From assembly GCA_016932965.1 (NCBI GenBank), contig JAFGBW010000176.1:1-12315 (forward strand): a DNA stretch of 12,315 bases. Reading direction: 5' to 3'. Each line of letters starts with the position of its first letter. The stretch's first letter is position 1. The stretch is from Candidatus Auribacterota bacterium. GTDB taxonomy: Bacteria > Auribacterota > JAFGBW01. Both the position numbers and the translations under genes were made by a program. Under the pieces are notes generated by a model, which saw nothing but the letters and a program-made list of their open reading frames with translations, did no database searches and was not told the DNA's origin. Positions 5,261-11,770 of this stretch are shown piece by piece.

Positions 5261-6327
5261 ACGATAAATCCGTTCCTCTTCTGATAAAAGAACGGCAATT
5301 TTGTGCTGAAATTCTGCCCAGGGTCTCCCGTACTTTTGCGGTCAATATCGGTTTCTTAAAAGGCGAACTGCATGAAGCGGTATTATGCAGTTATCTTTTT
5401 TGCCGCATGATCGATACTCTCGAGGATTCCCCCAATCTGGATGTCTCTCAAAAAGTTGCGTTGCTGGAAGAATGGAGCCGGTTTTTCCCTTTTGAGAATC
5501 AGCCGGTTTTCCTTCAAAGGATCCGACTTTTAGGAGAACAAAAGCTTCTCACAGAGAATCGATTTGAAACAGAACTAATCATGAACGCCGAAAAGGTGTT
5601 CACCCTATATCGTTCCTTTGCCACACCCGTACAGGAAATGATTTTAATATGGATCAGGGAAATGGCAAAAGGCATGGCGGAATTTCAAACACGTTCCGTT
5701 ACCGGCGTCTATCCGACCTGCCTGAAAAACATGGACGATCTTGAAAAGTACTGTTATTACGTGGCAGGCACGGTAGGACACCTTCTCACGGAACTTTTTT
5801 GCTATTTTCTTCAGGATATTTCCGAAATTGCCCGTGAAATCATGCGGCAAACAGCCAATTCGTTCGGATTGGGACTGCAGATCACCAATATCATCAAAGA
5901 TGCGCAAAGCGATAAGAAAAGAAACTGGTGTTTCATTCCGGAAAGCCTGATGCTTGAGCATCATCTCACTCCTCAAAATTTTTATGAGGAAATAAACAGT
6001 TTCCAGAGAGCAAAGACCATGCTGGAATTAATAACCCACACCGTACCCAAGCTGGACGAAGCTTTGTCATACAGCCTGGCCATTCCCTCAGAGGCAAAAG
6101 AAATCCGTTTGTTTTGCCTGCTGCCTGTGCATTTTGCCATCCAGACTCTGGTTAAAGCCAAAAAGCATTTTGAAAATAAGGAATTTGATCAGATTAAAAT
6201 ATCCAGGTCCCGTGTGAAAGGAACGGTCATTCTTACCCGGTTGACCTATTTTTCGGATTTTTTTCAGAGACATTTCTATCGGTATTACAGGAACCAGTTG
6301 AACCAAAATTTGAGAATTAAGAATTGA
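5257..6327 (+). CDS. Squalene/phytoene synthase family enzyme (squalene-synthase-like)
   Basis: This 356-residue head-to-head prenyltransferase has all main family landmarks: SRTFA (24-28), first Asp-rich motif DTLED (53-57), YCYYVAGTVG (165-174), and second Asp-rich motif within NIIKDAQSD (211-219) preceded by ANSFGLGLQIT. These blocks resemble the one-enzyme squalene synthases (farnesyl diphosphate to presqualene diphosphate to squalene) more than the short HpnC/HpnD pair. The predicted product is squalene or dehydrosqualene for hopanoids, sterols or carotenoid-like lipids; phytoene is the alternative. No obvious C-terminal membrane anchor is seen. The start is GTG in a GTGA overlap with the upstream signalling gene. 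The next gene begins at or within 8 bp of its stop, so the three form one operon. No cyclase or other hopanoid gene is in the window. Confidence 0.88.
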   Translation: MNDKSVPLLIKERQFCAEILPRVSRTFAVNIGFLKGELHEAVLCSYLFCRMIDTLEDSPNLDVSQKVALLEEWSRFFPFENQPVFLQRIRLLGEQKLLTENRFETELIMNAEKVFTLYRSFATPVQEMILIWIREMAKGMAEFQTRSVTGVYPTCLKNMDDLEKYCYYVAGTVGHLLTELFCYFLQDISEIAREIMRQTANSFGLGLQITNIIKDAQSDKKRNWCFIPESLMLEHHLTPQNFYEEINSFQRAKTMLELITHTVPKLDEALSYSLAIPSEAKEIRLFCLLPVHFAIQTLVKAKKHFENKEFDQIKISRSRVKGTVILTRLTYFSDFFQRHFYRYYRNQLNQNLRIKN

Positions 6328-6335
6328 GAATCGGC

Positions 6336-7109
6336 ATGAAAAAGAATATGCCGGTGCTTCTGGTTATTTCGGGTTTAGACCCATCCAATCATGCGGGTTA
6401 TGGAAGCGATATCCGGATTGCAACATCCATAGGTGTTCACCCGGTAGGTGTGATCACAGCCTTGACTGCTCAGAATCCTGTCCGGTTTGAAAAAGCTTAT
6501 TCCCTTCCCTCTTCCTTGGTTCAACATCAGCTAACCCATCTTCTTTCCTATTATTCCGTTCAGACTGTTAAAATCGGCATGGTTTACAGCCCTGGCATCT
6601 GCAGGATTATTTCAGAAGTCATCAAGAAAATAAAAATGCCTGTTATCACGGATACCGTGCTTACTGCCAGCAGAGGAGGGACTCTTTTAAAAACTGAAGC
6701 CTGGAATGCCTATCATGAGGTTCTCCGATCATCCGATCTGATAACGCCCAATATTCCTGAAGCCATGAAATTGGCCGCAACCAACCATTCAGATCCCAGG
6801 GAATTATGCGCGAGGCTGCATGATTTATACGGAGCGGCTGTTCTCGTGAAGGGGGGGCATTCAAAAGGAAACATCCTTGTTGATTGGTATCATGATGGCA
6901 GGGATTATTGCAGCTGGAAACGAAAAAGGGTATCCGGCGTGAACACACATGGAACCGGCTGCATGCTTTCTTCAGCCATTGCCGCTTTTAGAGCCAGAGG
7001 ATACAGTCTGATCCGGTCCATCCATCTTGCGGAAGAATTTCTCACCAGGAATTTCAAAAATTCCGTCCGGATTCAATCGGATTTGTTTCTGCCGTTTTTT
7101 GCAGGATGA
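6336..7109 (+). CDS. thiD: ThiD-type phosphomethylpyrimidine kinase (ribokinase fold)
   Basis: The 257 residues from the ATG at 6336 show the ThiD pattern: ISGLDPS at the N terminus, the VITALTAQN block (residues 39-47), KIGMV (79-83), a D-containing strand VITDTVLTASRGG, TPNIPEA (138-143), VLVKGGH, and the anion-hole/catalytic NTHGTGC (203-209). ThiD phosphorylates hydroxymethylpyrimidine and its phosphate in thiamine synthesis; relatives phosphorylate pyridoxal. The usual DPSGGAG is DPSNHAG here, so the substrate pocket near the N terminus may differ and the symbol is a family-level assignment. A TTG at 6324 would overlap the previous stop (TTGA) and add four residues. ATG 6336 is chosen because GAG lies about seven bases upstream. 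The gene's 3' end overlaps the convergent glycosyltransferase by 37 bp. Confidence 0.82.
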   Translation: MKKNMPVLLVISGLDPSNHAGYGSDIRIATSIGVHPVGVITALTAQNPVRFEKAYSLPSSLVQHQLTHLLSYYSVQTVKIGMVYSPGICRIISEVIKKIKMPVITDTVLTASRGGTLLKTEAWNAYHEVLRSSDLITPNIPEAMKLAATNHSDPRELCARLHDLYGAAVLVKGGHSKGNILVDWYHDGRDYCSWKRKRVSGVNTHGTGCMLSSAIAAFRARGYSLIRSIHLAEEFLTRNFKNSVRIQSDLFLPFFAG

Positions 7110-8647
7110 AGATCAAAAATGATGAGATGGTTCGGATCATAATAAATGATGGGATATTGATCCATGAGCCTGTTAATCAATAACGGATAACACTGAAGAT
7201 TCATAAAATCGGTGATGGCATAGTAATCCGCCCCCTGTTTCACATACTCATCAAATCGGGTTTTGATAAGATTTTCCCTGTCCGGAGGTTTTTTTTTCAT
7301 GACCATCAGGTAAATAGCCTCTTCTGCATAATTAAGATTCAAATTCCAGCCATATAAATCCGTGAAAAAGAGCAGCCCTCCTGTTGGATATGAAGAGACG
7401 ATGATGGATTGATGCGGGGGGATCATTTTTTTTATCATTTCACCGCATTTGGCGTCATTCTCTCCGATCAAGATTTTATTGAATTCTGTCCGGCCTGTAA
7501 CGGATGTCATGAAAAAATGCAGAAGAAACAAAACGCATGCAGCAAGTCTGACTGCCCTGTGGGAATGTTCTAATAAAAAAAACAGGCTGACAGCAAAAGG
7601 CAGCAATAAGGGGAGGAGGTAATAATAATGGAAGGCCGTGACGCTGTTAAAAACTATGAGATAGAACAAGGCAGATAATAGAATCATGAGCCAGAACCGG
7701 CAGCCTTTTATCACAAAAAAAATGAGGGAACAGGCGAGCAGAAATCCTTCCACGATGGATAGAAAACCGTAATTCATATGGAAACAAAACCGGATATGCC
7801 AGAGTATCCTTGTGTAATAATGAAGGTAATTATCCGGTAAGAACAGTTCTGGCTTAAACCAGTCGAATAAAGATGTGACTGAGGAATAATATCCCGGAAA
7901 TTCCCGGTAAACGCAGATGCCATGCAGGGTCCACAAGCTGATCGGCAGGACAGCGATGAGAATCCATGACAAGCATTTAACGGTAAACTGCCAAACGCCC
8001 GCTGAAGATTTATAAGCACAGTACAACGACGGCAAGATCAATAAGATAAATGAATAGGATTTGGCTAAAATCGAGAGCGAAATGACGAGACAGGAAACAT
8101 TCCATAAAAAATAGCCTTTTTTCTTCAGGGATTGATATAAGAGGAAGATACTCAGGTTATATAAGAAAAACATCAAAATATCAGGCTGGATGGCGCTTCC
8201 CTGCAGCGTTAACACTAAACAGGCTAAAACATAAATCAGCGTCAAATACAGGCTGGTTCCGTTTTGCTTAGAACGGGTTTCAGATATGGTTTTCAGAATA
8301 AAAAAAACCACGATCAGGGAAGAGAGCCACAAGATAACGGAAACGATCCTCCCGGATAAAATCAAGTCATGACAAAATGAATGGTATAAGGCCGCGACAA
8401 GCATTTGATAAAAAGGAAACTCATAAAACACATATTTGTTTATAGGCCCGTTATATTGAATGGTCGGATAAAACGGATTGAAATCCCTGGTCAATCCTTT
8501 TGTGATGCTGAGCGTCTGAATTTCCCTTGGATACATGCTACCTGAAAAGGAACGCCTGATGTTTTCAAGCTGAAATATAACAGCGAGAAAAAATACCAAG
8601 AGAAAAATAATCCTGGAGCAATCGATTTCTTTAAGCAAATTTTTCAT
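7073..8647 (-). CDS. GT-C family polytopic membrane glycosyltransferase (ArnT/PMT-like)
   Basis: The 524 residues from the ATG at 8647 include about eleven hydrophobic segments, the first at residues 12-27, and a C-terminal soluble stretch (VSSYPTGGLLFFTDL onward). The first extracytoplasmic loop has MYPREIQTLSITKGL (38-52) and YEFPFYQMLVAALYH (75-89), the layout of undecaprenyl- or dolichyl-phosphate-sugar-using GT39/GT83-type enzymes, where an acidic residue near E42 is catalytic. It probably transfers a sugar to a lipid, glycan or protein on the periplasmic side; donor and acceptor are unknown. A TTG at 8662 would add five residues but has no ribosome-binding site; AAAGAA near the ATG is also weak. 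The final residues overlap the convergent thiD-like gene by 37 bp, so neither unit has an obvious terminator. Sequence motifs differ from the other GT-C gene, so the two are not recent duplicates. Confidence 0.78.
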   Translation of the reverse strand: MKNLLKEIDCSRIIFLLVFFLAVIFQLENIRRSFSGSMYPREIQTLSITKGLTRDFNPFYPTIQYNGPINKYVFYEFPFYQMLVAALYHSFCHDLILSGRIVSVILWLSSLIVVFFILKTISETRSKQNGTSLYLTLIYVLACLVLTLQGSAIQPDILMFFLYNLSIFLLYQSLKKKGYFLWNVSCLVISLSILAKSYSFILLILPSLYCAYKSSAGVWQFTVKCLSWILIAVLPISLWTLHGICVYREFPGYYSSVTSLFDWFKPELFLPDNYLHYYTRILWHIRFCFHMNYGFLSIVEGFLLACSLIFFVIKGCRFWLMILLSALFYLIVFNSVTAFHYYYLLPLLLPFAVSLFFLLEHSHRAVRLAACVLFLLHFFMTSVTGRTEFNKILIGENDAKCGEMIKKMIPPHQSIIVSSYPTGGLLFFTDLYGWNLNLNYAEEAIYLMVMKKKPPDRENLIKTRFDEYVKQGADYYAITDFMNLQCYPLLINRLMDQYPIIYYDPNHLIIFDLHPAKNGRNKSD

Positions 8648-8727
8648 GGAAGGTTCTTTCAACTTTCGGGTTTACTATTGAACATTTTCCCGCAAATAAA
8701 CAGATAAAAAGTCAAATCCCACCGACA

Positions 8728-8757
8728 AAGCCGGAGTCTTGAAAATATTCCCGGCTT
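8728..8757. repeat. 7-bp dyad AAGCCGG...CCGGCTT
   Basis: AAGCCGG (8728-8734) and CCGGCTT (8751-8757) are separated by 16 bases, about 80 bp upstream of the minus-strand glycosyltransferase start. The arms share the GCCGG core with the inverted ends at 3555-3635. It may be a regulator site or a small repeat; no promoter is convincing here. Confidence 0.4.
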
Positions 8758-8816
8758 AAAGCCTCTTTCACTCCAATAAAAGTGGAATTATATTCGATAA
8801 TTTTCTAATTTTTATT

Positions 8817-9013
8817 CACCACGGAGAGCACGGAAAAAAAAATAAAATAAATTTTGAGTTGTGAGTTTTGACTCGAAGCCAGAAGGTCGAAGAGGGACGA
8901 TACAGTCGCCCTCAAGGTCAAGGGCAGGATGCCCGCAGTCCAGTTATGAGTTAACAAATGAAATTTCATTTAAACTCAACAGTCTTAACTCGCTCTCTCC
9001 AGTGCCCTTCGTG
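8817..9013. repeat. Composite dispersed repeat, MITE-like (no gene)
   Basis: The left end (CACCACGGAGAGCACGG, 8817-8833) and the complement of the right end (8992-9013, CACGAAGGGCACTGGAG) are imperfect inverted copies of a CACGGAG-type motif. Inside are two hairpins, GGG-A-CGA/TCG-CCC (8894-8911) and GGGC-AGGAT-GCCC (8922-8934). There is also a perfect 16-bp palindrome AAATGAAATTTCATTT (8956-8971) nested in TGAGTT/AACTCA (8947-8978). GAGTT/AACTC motifs recur near both edges. The ORF across it (8861-9094) reads like translated repeat. A non-autonomous mobile element is my inference; no transposase is present. Confidence 0.5.
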
Positions 9014-9049
9014 TTGAAATTATTTATTCAAAAAATTTTCTCCGATGAC

Positions 9050-9110
9050 CAAACTTCCTCAGGCCGAAAGCGGTGCGGTAATTTATCGGATTAATCAGGA
9101 GAAAAGTTTG
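9050..9110. repeat. Long hairpin with 7-bp closing stem
   Basis: CAAACTT (9050-9056) pairs with AAGTTTG (9104-9110), extended past a bulge by CCT with AGG. An inner CCG/CGG hairpin lies near 9064. It lies downstream of the minus-strand histidine kinase, with no clean T-tract on either side, so terminator function is doubtful. From 9111 to the kinase stop nothing else is recognisable. Confidence 0.4.
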
Positions 9111-9182
9111 AGCCGATACCAACTCAGATTGGGAGCGAAAGGGGAACTGTGGAATTTCGTTTCGCATCCATGAACTGTTTTC

Positions 9183-10457
9183 TCACAAGCAAGGGAAATA
9201 CAATTTAAAAACAGTCCCCTGTCCATAGTCGGATTCTGCATGAATAAAAGCATTATTTTTTTTAAGTACCCGCATTACCGAATTCAATCCAAGTCCGGTT
9301 CCATATTTTTTTGTAGTTGAAAAAGGGGAGAACAAATGCACAAGCATGTTCGGATCCATGCCGCAGCCTTGGTCCTTGATCGAGAGACAGTAGTAATGTT
9401 CGGCCAGATTTTCATGGGAGGACAGGCCGGGGATATCCTGAACAGAACTCTGATCAAGAAAGAGCCGGACGGATTCATTTTCGTTCACGGCTTCAAGGCT
9501 GTTTTTAATCAGATTGACGAGCACTTGTTCAATTTCATTCTGGTTGCACCGGATTAAATCAGAGTCGGATTCTTCCCTGAGCAAAGGAGACAGTTCGATC
9601 TTTTTTTGAGACTCCGGCAAAAAAAGCAAAAGAGTAGACCGCACAATCTGAGAGAGTGAATGAATGTCGTTTTTTTTCTGATCGTCCGGATAGCAGGGAT
9701 AAGGAGTTTTTATCAGCTCCATCATGTGATGAATACAGGCTTTTAATTGAGAAAATATTTTTTCCTGAAAGGATGGATCTGTCTTGGATTCCATCAGATA
9801 GACAGAATTCCAGGCAGTCGTAAGCACATTGGCGAGATTATGCTGTAAGTGACGAAAAAACAGGATCAGTTCGAATAGAAAAGTCTCATCTTTTATCTGA
9901 AACTTGGAATTAAGCCATTTTCTCATAAAAAAACGATTGAGGCTTTGCCTGGCTTCTGACAGAAATTCCATGCCGATTTTAAAATCTTCTTTTGTGAAAG
10001 CCTTTTTATCAGGAGAATGCAAGGTGATGAATTTATCGCTTTGATCCAGACAATGAAGCAAGGGGAACACCATGGTGCTTTTTCCTATATAATATGGGTA
10101 GCCTGAAGGGTGAATGCGTCCTTGTTCAGAATCAATATTGGAAATATAAATAGGAAGCTGATTCTCCAGGGCTTGATTCAATGGGCCGTGTTCATTTAAA
10201 GCAAACACCTGGTTTCTTTGTTCGAGCAAATATTGGTTTCCGTGAATGATTTTTCCATACCATGTATTATTTCGGTATTCGATAAAACTCCCCCCTCTGG
10301 CTCCGGTCAATTTCATGAAAATAGTGAAAATGAATGATTCAACCTCTTCCGCTTCTTCAGAAGAGTGAATTTTATTTAAAGATCCTATCAACCATACCAG
10401 ATTTTCATCTATGGAGGGCGACATGCTTATATTTAAAAAGCATAAAATATTCCTCAT
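9183..10457 (-). CDS. GAF-domain sensor histidine kinase
   Basis: This 424-residue cytoplasmic protein has no membrane segment. Residues about 20-175 look like a GAF-type sensory domain (HGNQYLLEQRNQVFALNEHGPL and MVFPLLH segments). The kinase core follows: an atypical H-box with H206 in QHNLANVLTT, N-box N315/N319 in VNLIKNSLEA, G1 box KDQGCGMD (361-368), F-box FSPF and G2 box YGTGLGLNS. The ATP-binding boxes are intact, unlike those of the receiver-kinase hybrid at 4061. It should autophosphorylate and pass phosphate to a receiver protein; none is adjacent, making it an orphan here. A trans-acting link to the receiver at 4061 is conceivable but unsupported. The start ATG at 10457 has no clear Shine-Dalgarno; an internal ATG at 10424 is the alternative. 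The gene is divergent from the small-membrane-protein/birA pair across a dyad-rich region. Confidence 0.85.
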   Translation of the reverse strand: MRNILCFLNISMSPSIDENLVWLIGSLNKIHSSEEAEEVESFIFTIFMKLTGARGGSFIEYRNNTWYGKIIHGNQYLLEQRNQVFALNEHGPLNQALENQLPIYISNIDSEQGRIHPSGYPYYIGKSTMVFPLLHCLDQSDKFITLHSPDKKAFTKEDFKIGMEFLSEARQSLNRFFMRKWLNSKFQIKDETFLFELILFFRHLQHNLANVLTTAWNSVYLMESKTDPSFQEKIFSQLKACIHHMMELIKTPYPCYPDDQKKNDIHSLSQIVRSTLLLFLPESQKKIELSPLLREESDSDLIRCNQNEIEQVLVNLIKNSLEAVNENESVRLFLDQSSVQDIPGLSSHENLAEHYYCLSIKDQGCGMDPNMLVHLFSPFSTTKKYGTGLGLNSVMRVLKKNNAFIHAESDYGQGTVFKLYFPCL

Positions 10458-10519
10458 TTGTCATTCATGAGACGCATGACTTAACTAAGCCTTAGAACGA
10501 TCCCTATGCTATGAGATTG

Positions 10520-10547
10520 ATCCTATTAGGTTCGAATAGGATAACAA
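10520..10547 (-). promoter_or_regulatory. Candidate histidine-kinase promoter containing a dyad
   Basis: Read on the minus strand: TTGTTA (10542-10547), 16 bases, then TAGGAT (10520-10525). An exact 8-bp inverted repeat, ATCCTATT-7-AATAGGAT (10520-10542), spans the spacer and the -10, so a bound repressor would block polymerase. The expected leader is about 55 bases. Confidence 0.4.
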
Positions 10548-10550
10548 ATA

Positions 10551-10588
10551 TGTTACCAATTCGTAACGTGACAGGTAACAATGTTACA
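10551..10588. promoter_or_regulatory. Cluster of GTTAC/GTAAC half-sites in the divergent region
   Basis: Four half-sites lie in 38 bp: TGTTACC (10551-10557), GTAAC (10563-10567), GGTAACA (10574-10580) and TGTTACA (10582-10588). They form the pairs GTTAC-6-GTAAC and GTAAC-3-GTTAC plus an outer TGTTACC/GGTAACA dyad. The site lies between the two candidate divergent promoters, a natural place for a shared regulator. The regulator family cannot be named. Confidence 0.55.
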
Positions 10589-10623
10589 AAATTTACTCAA
10601 AATAAAAAAAAACTGCTTTTATA

Positions 10624-10651
10624 TTGAAATACATGAAGTATTTCATAGGAT
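10624..10651 (+). promoter_or_regulatory. Candidate promoter of the microprotein-birA pair containing a dyad
   Basis: TTGAAA (10624-10629), 16 bases, TAGGAT (10646-10651). A perfect 8-bp inverted repeat, TGAAATAC-ATGAA-GTATTTCA (10625-10645), lies between and over the -35, a classic operator position. The layout mirrors the opposite-strand candidate at 10520-10547, which has the same spacing and the same -10 sequence. Confidence 0.45.
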
Positions 10652-10705
10652 AAGACTTTCAGAAACAGATAGAAATGAGATCAAAACGATAACTCAATCC
10701 CTGTC

Positions 10706-10867
10706 ATGAATAAATTATGTATTTTTATCGGCATATTAGTGGGAGGATATCTTGGTTGGTGGCTTGGAGAATATGTGGGTCCAATGACAGCTTTTATCCT
10801 CAGTTCCATTGGGAGTCTTCTGGGAGTGTATTACGGCTGGAAGATTAACCGGGATTATTTCTCCTGA
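10706..10867 (+). CDS. 53-residue glycine-rich membrane microprotein
   Basis: An ORF of 53 codons from the ATG at 10706 encodes two hydrophobic helices, about residues 4-20 and 26-43, rich in Gly and aromatic residues (GGYLGWWLGEYVG; SSIGSLLGVYYGW), ending in a charged tail KINRDYFS. The regular Gly spacing resembles glycine-zipper packing. It is likely a small inner-membrane hairpin protein; I do not know a function, though similar short hypothetical proteins are familiar from Gram-negative genomes. Support: complete reading frame, membrane-like composition, its own candidate promoter, and a stop one base before the birA ATG, which suggests coupled translation. No Shine-Dalgarno is evident. 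It is in a different frame from birA. Confidence 0.75.
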   Translation: MNKLCIFIGILVGGYLGWWLGEYVGPMTAFILSSIGSLLGVYYGWKINRDYFS

Positions 10868-10868
10868 A

Positions 10869-11603
10869 ATGAAGTTAACTGTTCGTAGATTTGAATGCCT
10901 GGATTCGACCAATCTTTATGCCAGGGAGAACTTTTATTCCCTTTCAAACGGGGTTGTCATTTTAGCCAGAACGCAATCTGCAGGAAAGGGACGAAGAGGG
11001 CGTAAATGGATTTCCCCTGATGAGGGCAATCTGTATTTCAGTATTGTGCTTAAAGACGATTTCCCGCATACCGAACAGGTCAATAATATCACCCAGGTCG
11101 CATCCATTGCTGTGGCACAAACTCTTGAATTTTACGGTCTTTTTCCTTCTATTAAATGGCCTAATGATGTTCTTGTTTCAGGGAAAAAAGTATGCGGCCT
11201 ATTGAGTGAATCGGTCATTTACCGGAACCAAATACAAGGCGCTGTTCTTGGGATTGGACTCAATGTGAATATGTCTTTGAAGACGTTAAAAACGATTGAT
11301 CAGCCTGCAACGGCAATGGGGATTGAATTGAAAAAAAATCTGGATCCGGAAGAAGTCCTGGCCATATTGTTGAACCATTTTTCCGTCTGTTATGCCTGTT
11401 TCCAGAAGAAGGGTTTTATCGGATTAAAAGATCATTGGATAAAATACACCAAGGAGTGGATAGGAAAAAAAGTGAGGGTGGAGAATGAAAGCATCAAAAA
11501 GACAGGTTCTATCCTTGCTTTCAATGAGAACGGCACGTTGAAAATAAATTTTGACGATAACGTGTCAACTGTTTATGACGGGGATATTTATATTGACAAA
11601 TGA
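10869..11603 (+). CDS. birA: Biotin--[acetyl-CoA-carboxylase] ligase, short form
   Basis: This 244-residue enzyme activates biotin as biotinyl-5'-AMP and attaches it to the biotin carrier domain of carboxylases. Motifs: LDSTN (11-15), the biotin/ATP loop GKGRRGR (39-45; usual first Arg replaced by Lys), IKWPNDV (95-101), GKKVCGLLSE with a catalytic-site lysine near 106-107, and GIGLNVN (128-134). The C-terminal cap (WIGKKVRVENE to DGDIYIDK) is present. There is no N-terminal winged-helix DNA-binding domain, so unlike the E. coli protein it should not act as the bio-operon repressor. An in-frame upstream extension to 10809 overlaps the microprotein gene and carries no family sequence, so ATG 10869 is preferred. 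It is probably translationally coupled to the microprotein. Confidence 0.92.
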   Translation: MKLTVRRFECLDSTNLYARENFYSLSNGVVILARTQSAGKGRRGRKWISPDEGNLYFSIVLKDDFPHTEQVNNITQVASIAVAQTLEFYGLFPSIKWPNDVLVSGKKVCGLLSESVIYRNQIQGAVLGIGLNVNMSLKTLKTIDQPATAMGIELKKNLDPEEVLAILLNHFSVCYACFQKKGFIGLKDHWIKYTKEWIGKKVRVENESIKKTGSILAFNENGTLKINFDDNVSTVYDGDIYIDK

Positions 11604-11607
11604 ATTT

Positions 11608-11629
11608 GCCCCGTAGCATGCTACAAGGC
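11608..11629. repeat. Palindrome GTAGCATGCTAC after birA
   Basis: A perfect 12-bp palindrome (11613-11624) is extended by GCC/GGC beyond a two-base mismatch on each side. It begins four bases after the birA stop. No T-tract follows, so it is a poor intrinsic terminator; it may be a protein site or repeat fragment. Confidence 0.45.
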
Positions 11630-11630
11630 G

Positions 11631-11748
11631 GAATTGATGTTCCCTGAAGTAAGTTTAAGGGAATCTCCGCTTAAAAGGATGTTTCTCGACTGTTTGTACG
11701 GACATTCCCCCGATGCAAGCTGCGTGGAATGCAGCCGGCGAATTCATT
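11631..11748 (+). repeat. Structured intergenic repeat, copy A
   Basis: Second copy of the element at 3859-3975. It carries ATTGATGTTCCCTGAAG at the left, CTGTTTGTACGG (11690-11701) and GCCGGCGAATT (11734-11744). The variable stem here is CATTCC (11703-11708) with GGAATG (11726-11731), flanked by CGG/CCG and topped by GCA-AGC-TGC. This copy has an extra hairpin, TTCCCT-12-AGGGAA (11640-11663). It ends about ten bases before the Shine-Dalgarno of the next gene and so may be part of its 5' leader if transcription begins upstream. Confidence 0.65.
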
Positions 11749-11770
11749 TGATACCAGGAAAGGAAATGAT

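Noticed and set aside
8861-9094. 77-codon plus-strand ORF
   Set aside because: It translates the composite repeat region, has no start signal and shows low-complexity repeat-derived sequence.
9050-9110. Intrinsic terminator of the GAF kinase
   Set aside because: The closing stem is AT-rich with a 47-base interior and a bulge, and no clean T-tract follows on the minus strand.
10809-10868. Longer GTG start for birA adding 20 residues
   Set aside because: The extension overlaps the microprotein gene in another frame and has no biotin-ligase sequence; the ATG at 10869 matches the family's N terminus.
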